Assembly: GCF_000720765.1 (NCBI RefSeq)
Contig: NZ_JODC01000037.1
Coordinates: 4,340 to 68,339 of the forward strand
Length of the DNA stretch: 64,000 nt
Origin: Streptomyces sp. NRRL S-646
Lineage (GTDB): Bacteria; Actinomycetota; Actinomycetes; Streptomycetales; Streptomycetaceae
Direction of reading: 5' to 3'
Of the stretch, positions 55,235 to 64,000 are shown one piece after another; the stretch's first letter is position 1, and every line of letters starts with the position of its first letter. The notes under the pieces are model-generated. The model was not told where the DNA came from. It did not search any database and saw nothing but the letters and a program-made list of their open reading frames with translations. A program made the position numbers and the translations under genes.

Positions 55235-57906
55235 TGGAGTCGGCCGAGATTCGCCGCCGCTGGCTGAGCTTCTTCGAGGAGCGCGGTCACACCGTCGTCC
55301 CTTCGGCGTCGCTCATCGCGGACGACCCGACTCTGCTCCTGGTCCCGGCCGGCATGGTGCCCTTCAAGCCCTACTTCCTCGGTGAGGTCAAGCCGCCCTT
55401 CCCGCGCGCCACCAGCGTGCAGAAGTGCGTGCGCACGCCCGACATCGAAGAGGTCGGCAAGACCACCCGGCACGGCACGTTCTTCCAGATGTGCGGCAAC
55501 TTCTCCTTCGGCGACTACTTCAAGGAAGGCGCCATCAAGCACGCCTGGGAGCTGCTCACCAGCCCCCAGGACAAGGGCGGTTACGGCCTGGAGCCGGAGA
55601 AGCTCTGGATCACCGTCTACAAGGACGACGACGAGGCCGAGCGCATCTGGCACGAGGTCGTCGGCGTGCCCAAGGAGCGCATCCAGCGCCTCGGCATGAA
55701 GGACAACTACTGGTCCATGGGCGTCCCCGGCCCGTGCGGCCCCTGTTCCGAGATCAACTACGACCGCGGCCCGGAGTTCGGCGTCGAGGGCGGCCCGGCC
55801 GTCAACGACGAGCGGTACGTGGAGATCTGGAACCTCGTCTTCATGCAGTACGAGCGCGGCGAGGGCATCGGCAAGGACAACTTCGAGATCCTCGGCGAGC
55901 TCCCCAGCAAGAACATCGACACCGGCCTCGGCCTGGAACGACTCGCGATGATTCTGCAGGGCGTGCAGAACATGTACGAGATCGACACCTCGATGGCCGT
56001 CATCAAGAAGGCCACCGAGCTGACGGGTGTCGAGTACGGCGACGCGCACGACTCGGACGTCTCCCTGCGCGTGGTCACCGACCACATGCGTACGTCGGTG
56101 ATGCTCATCGGCGACGGCGTGACCCCGGGCAACGAGGGCCGCGGCTACGTCCTGCGCCGCATCATGCGCCGCGCCATCCGCAACATGCGCCTGCTCGGCG
56201 CCACCGGCCCGGTCGTCCTCGACCTGATCGACACCGTGATCGGCATGATGGGCCAGCAGTACCCCGAGCTGGTCACCGACCGCGAGCGCATCGAGAAGGT
56301 CGCCGTCGCCGAGGAGAACGCCTTCCTCAAGACCCTGAAGGCCGGCACCAACATCCTCGACACCGCCGTCACCGAGACCAAGCAGTCCGGGGGCACGGTC
56401 CTCGCCGGCGACAAGGCGTTCCTGCTCCACGACACCTGGGGCTTCCCGATCGACCTCACCCTGGAGATGGCCGCCGAGCAGGGCCTCTCCGTGGACGAGG
56501 ACGGCTTCCGCCGCCTGATGAAGGAGCAGCGGGAGCGCGCCAAGGCCGACGCCCAGGCCAAGAAGACCGGCCACGCCGGTGCCGGCGCCTACCGTGAGAT
56601 CGCCGACAAGGTCGGCGAGACCGACTTCATCGGCTACGGCGACACCGAGGGCGAGTCCACCATCGTCGGCATCCTCGTCGACGGCGCCTCCTCCCCGGCC
56701 GCCACCGAGGGCGACGAGGTTGAGATCGTCCTCGACCGCACCCCGTTCTACGCCGAGGGCGGCGGCCAGATCGGCGACACCGGCAAGATCAAGGTCGACA
56801 CCGGCGCCGTCATCGAGATCCGCGACTGCCAGAAGCCGGTCCCGGGCGTCTACGTCCACAAGGGCGTCGTCCAGGTCGGCGAGGTCACCGTCGGGGCCAA
56901 GGCCCACGCCTCCATCGACGCCCGCCGTCGCAAGGCCATCGCCCGCGCCCACTCGGCCACGCACCTCACCCACCAGGCGCTGCGCGACGCCCTCGGTCCG
57001 ACGGCCGCCCAGGCCGGCTCCGAGAACCAGCCCGGCCGCTTCCGCTTCGACTTCGGCTCCCCGTCCGCCGTTCCCACGGCCGTGATGAGCGACGTCGAAC
57101 AGAAGATCAACGAGGTGCTCGCCCGCGACCTCGACGTCCGCGCCGACGTCATGGGTATCGACGAGGCCAAGAAGCAGGGCGCCATCGCCGAGTTCGGCGA
57201 GAAGTACGGCGAGCGGGTCCGCGTCGTGACCATCGGCGACTTCTCCAAGGAGCTGTGCGGCGGCACGCACGTCCACAACACCGCCCAGCTGGGCCTGGTC
57301 AAGCTGCTCGGCGAATCGTCGATCGGCTCGGGTGTCCGCCGTATCGAGGCTCTCGTCGGTGTCGACGCCTACAGCTTCCTCGCGCGCGAGCACACGGTGG
57401 TCAACCAGCTGACCGAGCTGCTCAAGGGCCGCTCGGAGGAGCTGCCCGAGAAGGTCTCCGCCATGCTCGGCAAGCTGAAGGACGCCGAGAAGGAGATCGA
57501 GAAGTTCCGCGCCGAGAAGGTGCTGCAGGCCGCCGCGGGTCTCGTCGAGTCCGCCAAGGACATCCGCGGCGTCGCCGTGGTCACCGGCCAGGTCCCGGAC
57601 GGCACGACCCCTGACGACCTGCGCAAGCTGGTCCTCGACGTACGCGGCCGCATCCAGGGCGGACGCGCCGCCGTGGTCGCCCTGTTCACGGTCAACAACG
57701 GCAAGCCCCTCACGGTCATCGCCACCAACGAGGCCGCCCGCGAGCGCGGCCTCAAGGCCGGCGACCTGGTCCGCACCGCCGCCAAGACCCTCGGCGGTGG
57801 CGGTGGCGGCAAGCCGGACGTCGCCCAGGGCGGCGGCCAGAACCCGGCCGCGATCGGCGAGGCCGTGGACGCCGTCGAGCGGCTGGTCACGGACACCGCG
57901 AAGTGA
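55234..57906 (+). CDS. alaS: Alanyl-tRNA synthetase
   Basis: AlaS (890 aa, full length) charges tRNA-Ala. The catalytic domain opens with [21 protein letters not shown]. The editing domain carries zinc ligands in HSATHLTH and CGGTHVH. The C-terminal glycine-rich segment ([19 protein letters not shown]) belongs to the C-Ala domain. It is translationally coupled at both ends, to the DUF6167 gene and ruvX. Confidence 0.98.
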   Translation: MESAEIRRRWLSFFEERGHTVVPSASLIADDPTLLLVPAGMVPFKPYFLGEVKPPFPRATSVQKCVRTPDIEEVGKTTRHGTFFQMCGNFSFGDYFKEGAIKHAWELLTSPQDKGGYGLEPEKLWITVYKDDDEAERIWHEVVGVPKERIQRLGMKDNYWSMGVPGPCGPCSEINYDRGPEFGVEGGPAVNDERYVEIWNLVFMQYERGEGIGKDNFEILGELPSKNIDTGLGLERLAMILQGVQNMYEIDTSMAVIKKATELTGVEYGDAHDSDVSLRVVTDHMRTSVMLIGDGVTPGNEGRGYVLRRIMRRAIRNMRLLGATGPVVLDLIDTVIGMMGQQYPELVTDRERIEKVAVAEENAFLKTLKAGTNILDTAVTETKQSGGTVLAGDKAFLLHDTWGFPIDLTLEMAAEQGLSVDEDGFRRLMKEQRERAKADAQAKKTGHAGAGAYREIADKVGETDFIGYGDTEGESTIVGILVDGASSPAATEGDEVEIVLDRTPFYAEGGGQIGDTGKIKVDTGAVIEIRDCQKPVPGVYVHKGVVQVGEVTVGAKAHASIDARRRKAIARAHSATHLTHQALRDALGPTAAQAGSENQPGRFRFDFGSPSAVPTAVMSDVEQKINEVLARDLDVRADVMGIDEAKKQGAIAEFGEKYGERVRVVTIGDFSKELCGGTHVHNTAQLGLVKLLGESSIGSGVRRIEALVGVDAYSFLAREHTVVNQLTELLKGRSEELPEKVSAMLGKLKDAEKEIEKFRAEKVLQAAAGLVESAKDIRGVAVVTGQVPDGTTPDDLRKLVLDVRGRIQGGRAAVVALFTVNNGKPLTVIATNEAARERGLKAGDLVRTAAKTLGGGGGGKPDVAQGGGQNPAAIGEAVDAVERLVTDTAK

Positions 57907-58373
57907 CGATGCGCAGAGGCCGTCGACTCGCCATCGATGTCGGGGACGCCCGCATCGGGGTCGCCTCGTGCGACCCCGACGGGATTCTCGCCACCCCGGT
58001 GGAGACGGTCCCCGGCCGGGACATCCCGGCAGCTCACCGGCGACTCAAGCAACTCGTCGAGGAGTACGAGCCGATCGAGGTCGTCGTCGGCCTCCCTCGC
58101 TCCCTCAAGGGGGGCGAGGGCCCCGCGGCGGCAAAGGTTCGCGGCTTCGCACAGGAGCTCGCGAAGGGCATCGCCCCCGTGCCCGTCCGCCTCGTGGACG
58201 AGCGGATGACCACGGTGACGGCCAGTCAGGGACTGCGCGCCTCGGGCGTGAAGTCGAAGAAGGGCCGCTCGGTCATCGACCAGGCAGCCGCTGTGATCAT
58301 CCTCCAGCAGGCCCTCGAATCCGAACGGGTGTCAGGTAAAGCACCCGGCGAGGGCGTCGAAGTGGTCATCTGA
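57903..58373 (+). CDS. ruvX: Putative Holliday junction resolvase RuvX (YqgF)
   Basis: This 156-residue RNase H-fold protein has the family motifs [27 protein letters not shown] and [10 protein letters not shown]. YqgF homologues process the 5' end of pre-16S rRNA and may cut junction DNA. GTG at 57903 overlaps the alaS stop; an ATG two codons later is possible. If ruvC is truly lost, this is the only resolvase-like gene left in the window. Confidence 0.93.
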   Translation: MTMRRGRRLAIDVGDARIGVASCDPDGILATPVETVPGRDIPAAHRRLKQLVEEYEPIEVVVGLPRSLKGGEGPAAAKVRGFAQELAKGIAPVPVRLVDERMTTVTASQGLRASGVKSKKGRSVIDQAAAVIILQQALESERVSGKAPGEGVEVVI

Positions 58374-58403
58374 TCGCGATACGGTAACGTTCCGCGCGTC
58401 TGC

Positions 58404-58423
58404 GCCGCTGTTCGAACAGCGGC
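58404..58423. promoter_or_regulatory. Perfect 20-bp palindrome upstream of mltG
   Basis: GCCGCTGTTCGAACAGCGGC is a perfect dyad in the 122-base gap between ruvX and mltG, ending 72 bases before the mltG start. It could be an operator or a cruciform/hairpin attenuator. Confidence 0.5.
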
Positions 58424-58495
58424 TGCACAGCAAGAGGCGGGACGGAACCCGGCCCGAAAGCCGCGTAACCGCCGCCTCGCGGCTCTAGGGGATCG

Positions 58496-60154
58496 ATGAC
58501 TGAGTATGGCCGGGGCCCAGGCCCCGAACCGTGGCATCCGGAGGACCCGTCATACGGGAACGACGGATGGGGCGGACAGCAGGCCCAGGCGGGCCCGCAG
58601 TCCCCCTACGGCGGCCAGCCACAGCACTATCCGGAGCAGCCGCAGCAGCAGCACTACGGTGACTGGGGCAACGGCGAGCAGTCCGCATACGGTCAGGCGC
58701 AGCAGTATCCGCAGCATCAGTACCAGGGCTACGACCAGCAGTACTACGCAGGTCAGGGCCAACAGCAGTCGTACGACCAGGGCAGCTGGGGCGTCGGCAC
58801 GCACACGCATGTCCAGTACACGGATCCGTCGGACCCGTATGCCCAGCAGGCCGCTGCCTACGGCGGCGACCAGCCCGACTACTACGGCACGCCCGACGCC
58901 TACCCGCCGCCCGAGCCGCCCGGCCGCAGGCAGGCCGAGCCCGAGCCGCAGACCGACTGGGACCCCGGCCCCGACCAGGGAGAACACGCCTTCTTCGCCG
59001 GAGGCGAGGACGACGAGGACGAGGACGACGACCCGCGCGCCGGCCGTAAGGCCCGCGGCGGCAAGAAGCCCAAGAAGCGCCGCAGCGGCTGCGCCTGCCT
59101 GGTGCTGGTCGTGATCTTCGCCGGAGGTACCGCCGGGGTCGGCTACTTCGGCTACCACTTCTACAAGGATCGTTTCGGCCCGGCCGCCGACTATGCGGGC
59201 GACGGAAACGGCCAGAAGGTCGTGGTCACCATCCCCAAGGGCGCGGGCGGCTATGACATCGGGCGGAAGCTCAAGGAAGAGGGCGTCGTCGAGAGCGTCG
59301 ACGCATTCGTCTCCGCGCAGCAGTCGAACCCCGACGGCAAGAAGATCCAGGACGGCGTCTACACGCTGGAGAAGCACATGTCGGCCGCGAGCGCGGTCGA
59401 ACTGATGCTCAGCCCGAAGAGCCGCAGCAACCTGGTCCTCGCCGAGGGCTTGCGCAACTCCCAGATCTACAAGCAGATCGACACGCGTCTCGGGGTGGCG
59501 GCGGGCACGACGGCCAAGGTCGCGCAGCAGGACTACAAGAACCTCGGCCTGCCTTCCTGGGCGCTGAACCACCCGAACGTGAAGGATCCGCTGGAAGGAT
59601 TCCTCTACCCCTCCAGCTACGCGGTCAGCAAGGGCCAGAAGCCCGAGGCCGTCCTGAAGGACATGGTCACGCGGGCCAATGACAAGTACGAGGAACTCGG
59701 CCTCACGAAGAAGGCGAAGAGCCTCGGCCTCGACAGTCCCTGGCAGCTGCTCACCGTGGCGAGCCTGGCGCAGGCCGAGGGCACCAGCCACGACGACTTC
59801 CGCAAGATGGCCGAGGTCGTCTACAACCGTCTCAAGCCCGGAAACCCGGAGACCTACGGCTCGCTCGAGTTCGACTCGACGTACAACTACATCAAGAACC
59901 AGAGCAAGATCGACCTGAGCGTCGCCGCGCTGCGGAAGTACAACAACCCGTACAACACGTACTACGTCAAGGGTCTGCCGCCCGGCCCGATCGACAACCC
60001 CGGCGAGCTGGCCCTCAAGGGGGCGCTCGACCCGACGCACGACGGCTGGTACTACTTCATCTCGTTGGACGGCAAGACCAGCAAGTTCACCAAGACGCTC
60101 GCCGAGCACAACAAGCTGGTCGACGAATTCAATGCGTCGAGGAAAAAGAACTGA
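58496..60154 (+). CDS. mltG: Endolytic murein transglycosylase MltG
   Basis: MltG (552 aa) cuts nascent peptidoglycan strands at the membrane. The N-terminal 195 residues are cytoplasmic: a Gln/Tyr/Gly-rich region (1-130), an acidic patch EDDEDEDDD (171-179) and a basic patch. A membrane helix spans about 199-222. The YceG domain follows, with the likely catalytic Glu428 in ASLAQAEG, then NPYNTYYVKGLPPGPI. ATG at 58496 has TAGGGGA upstream. aroE overlaps its stop (TGATG). Confidence 0.93.
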   Translation: MTEYGRGPGPEPWHPEDPSYGNDGWGGQQAQAGPQSPYGGQPQHYPEQPQQQHYGDWGNGEQSAYGQAQQYPQHQYQGYDQQYYAGQGQQQSYDQGSWGVGTHTHVQYTDPSDPYAQQAAAYGGDQPDYYGTPDAYPPPEPPGRRQAEPEPQTDWDPGPDQGEHAFFAGGEDDEDEDDDPRAGRKARGGKKPKKRRSGCACLVLVVIFAGGTAGVGYFGYHFYKDRFGPAADYAGDGNGQKVVVTIPKGAGGYDIGRKLKEEGVVESVDAFVSAQQSNPDGKKIQDGVYTLEKHMSAASAVELMLSPKSRSNLVLAEGLRNSQIYKQIDTRLGVAAGTTAKVAQQDYKNLGLPSWALNHPNVKDPLEGFLYPSSYAVSKGQKPEAVLKDMVTRANDKYEELGLTKKAKSLGLDSPWQLLTVASLAQAEGTSHDDFRKMAEVVYNRLKPGNPETYGSLEFDSTYNYIKNQSKIDLSVAALRKYNNPYNTYYVKGLPPGPIDNPGELALKGALDPTHDGWYYFISLDGKTSKFTKTLAEHNKLVDEFNASRKKN

Positions 60155-60969
60155 TGACTGCGACCCGAAGGGCGGCCGTGCTCGGCTCGCCCATCGCCCA
60201 CTCCCTGTCCCCGCGGCTGCACAACGCGGGGTACCGGGCGCTCGGCCTGGACGACTGGTCGTACGACAGGTTCGAGATCGACGAGGCTGCGCTGCCCGGG
60301 TTCTTCGCGCAGCTCGGCCCGGAGTGGGCGGGGCTGTCGCTGACGATGCCGCTGAAGCGCGCGGTGATCCCGCTGCTCGACGAGATCACCGACACGGCGG
60401 CCTCGGTGGAGGCGGTCAACACCGTGGTGTTCCGGCCCGACGGCCGGAAGGTCGGCGACAACACCGACATCCCCGGCCTGGTGGCGGCGCTGCACGAGCG
60501 CGGCGTGGAGAAGGCCGAGTCTGCGGCGATCCTGGGCGCGGGTGCCACCGCTTCCTCGGCCCTGGCCGCGCTCGCCCGGATCTGCACCGGCGAGGTCACC
60601 GTGTACGTGCGCAGCGAGCGGCGCGCGGACGAGATGCGGCAGTGGGGCGAGCGGCTCGGCGTGCAGGTCCGCCCGGCCGACTGGACGGATGCGGTACGGG
60701 CCTTCGAGGCGCCGCTGGTGATCTCCACGACCCCGGCCGGCGGCACCGATGCGCTGGCCGGGCAGCTGCCCGCACGGGTCGGCACCCTCTTCGACGTGCT
60801 CTACGAACCCTGGCCCACCCCTCTCGCCGCGGCCTGGCAGCAGCGGGGCGGGCAGGTGCTCAGCGGCCTCGACCTGCTGGTGCACCAGGCGGTCTTCCAG
60901 TTCCGCCAGTTCACCGGCGACCCTCGCTCCCCGCTCGCGGCCATGCGCGAGGCCGCACAGCTGGGTTGA
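60154..60969 (+). CDS. aroE: Shikimate dehydrogenase
   Basis: AroE (271 aa) reduces 3-dehydroshikimate to shikimate. The substrate site is visible in SPIAHSLSPRLHNAGY and LTMPLK, the catalytic Asp in GDNTDIPG, and the dinucleotide site in LGAGATASSA. It overlaps mltG. Together with aroC, aroK and aroB it forms the shikimate cluster. Confidence 0.95.
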   Translation: MTATRRAAVLGSPIAHSLSPRLHNAGYRALGLDDWSYDRFEIDEAALPGFFAQLGPEWAGLSLTMPLKRAVIPLLDEITDTAASVEAVNTVVFRPDGRKVGDNTDIPGLVAALHERGVEKAESAAILGAGATASSALAALARICTGEVTVYVRSERRADEMRQWGERLGVQVRPADWTDAVRAFEAPLVISTTPAGGTDALAGQLPARVGTLFDVLYEPWPTPLAAAWQQRGGQVLSGLDLLVHQAVFQFRQFTGDPRSPLAAMREAAQLG

Positions 60970-61123
60970 TCTGTCCGTTTGTCGGACTCGGATCGGACCC
61001 GTCGCCCGGACGTGGGAGGATCGGAGGTGGCGGGCCAGGGCCGCGCACCTGGTCGCGCCGTCGCCGTACGCGAGGACGCGCGTACGCAGGGCAGTACCAG
61101 GGCGCGAGCACTGAGGAGCACCG

Positions 61124-63642
<2,519 letters not shown>

Positions 63643-63698
63643 TCCACCGGTGTGTCATCCGTCCGATTTGCCTTACGGACATGGGCACTTCGGGCCGT

Positions 63699-63728
63699 CC
63701 CCGGCCGTTCACCAAACGGCGGCCGGGG
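63699..63728 (+). terminator. Stem-loop after aroB
   Basis: CCCCGGCCG and CGGCCGGGG form a perfect 9-bp stem with a 12-base loop, 56 bases after the aroB stop codon. Confidence 0.5.
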
Positions 63729-63805
63729 CAGGTACCGTTCGGTAGGGAGCAGGCCTCGGGCCCGCTGCCAGCGCCAATTGCCTGTACGAGACGGAGTGGC
63801 ACCGG

Positions 63806-64000
63806 ATGCAGCACGCAGTGGGTTCTCCGCTGCCGCCGCCCCATCAGCCGGGGCACGGACCGGCCGGAGGCTGGTCGCCGGCCGCACACCAGCCGGGTCC
63901 GCACCAGGCGGGCCCGCACCAGGGCCCCGTCCCCGTGCCCCCGCCGCCCCCGGCACCGGGCTACCCCCAGGCGCCCGCCCCGCAGCACGCCCCGCCGGTT
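63806..64000 (+). CDS. Proline/histidine-rich N-terminus of a truncated ORF
   Basis: From ATG 63806 an open frame runs to the window edge for 65 codons. It begins MQHAVGSPLPPPHQPGHGPA and continues with repeated HQ-Gly-Pro and poly-Pro stretches. Such Pro-rich cytoplasmic leaders commonly precede a membrane domain in Streptomyces, but nothing downstream is visible. The function cannot be assigned. Confidence 0.55.
   Translation, partial: MQHAVGSPLPPPHQPGHGPAGGWSPAAHQPGPHQAGPHQGPVPVPPPPPAPGYPQAPAPQHAPPV

Noticed and set aside
60970..61123. A small gene between aroE and aroC
   Set aside because: The 154 bases show no frame with a ribosome site. They look like a leader region, with GAGGAG belonging to the aroC start.

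Overview
The window is a chromosomal core segment of a Streptomyces. It has very high GC, many GTG/TTG starts and translationally coupled operons. It carries the sporulation gene ssgB, a phosphatidylinositol mannoside (PIM) cluster, and the order yebC-ruvC-ruvA-ruvB-yajC-secD-secF-apt-relA that I recall from S. coelicolor between ssgB (SCO1541) and relA (SCO1513). I cannot name the species. I saw no transposase, phage gene or CRISPR array.

Layout. 1-4.3 kb: a GNAT acetyltransferase (5' end possibly outside the window), a DsbA-like protein, small membrane proteins, a CGNR zinc-finger protein, ssgB, a PGPGW membrane protein and tRNA-Val(CAC). 4.5-11.3 kb: a sugar ABC transporter (lipoprotein plus two permeases), a YesL-like protein and a secreted protein resembling exo-rhamnogalacturonan lyases, probably a pectin-use locus. 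11.4-17.2 kb: a giant membrane protein, an SRPBCC protein, a second identical tRNA-Val(CAC), a DnaQ-like exonuclease, and an overlapping pair (DUF4365 nuclease-like protein plus a 408-residue unknown). 17.3-27.8 kb: thrS, an ion channel, and the HIT-pgsA-patA-pimA block, with a membrane protein of unknown function and an EF-G-like GTPase between HIT and pgsA. 27.9-40.7 kb: a LemA-like protein, pdxS-pdxT, yebC, damaged ruvC, ruvA, ruvB, yajC, secD, secF, apt and relA. 40.8-51.2 kb: DUF349 protein, membrane-anchored peptidyl-prolyl isomerase, metallo-hydrolase, hisS, a four-gene ABC exporter/two-component operon, a vitamin K epoxide reductase family protein and rarA. 51.5-64 kb: rpsD, a STAND ATPase, two small genes leading into alaS, ruvX, mltG, aroE, damaged aroC, aroK, aroB and a truncated proline-rich ORF.

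Two normally indispensable or highly conserved genes are broken as written. ruvC lacks its start and first catalytic aspartate, replaced by runs of 14 G, 6 A and 18 C. aroC has two internal losses of about 44-45 codons each and one extra base that shifts the frame. Both look more like assembly faults than biology, but either would be striking if real.

The candidates most worth pursuing as undescribed biology are the DUF4365/408-residue pair beside the DEDDh exonuclease, the effector-less STAND ATPase with an inverted repeat at its start, and the four-gene ABC/two-component operon. Two families of dispersed intergenic repeats (three copies and two copies) sit directly after stop codons and probably act as terminators or attenuators.
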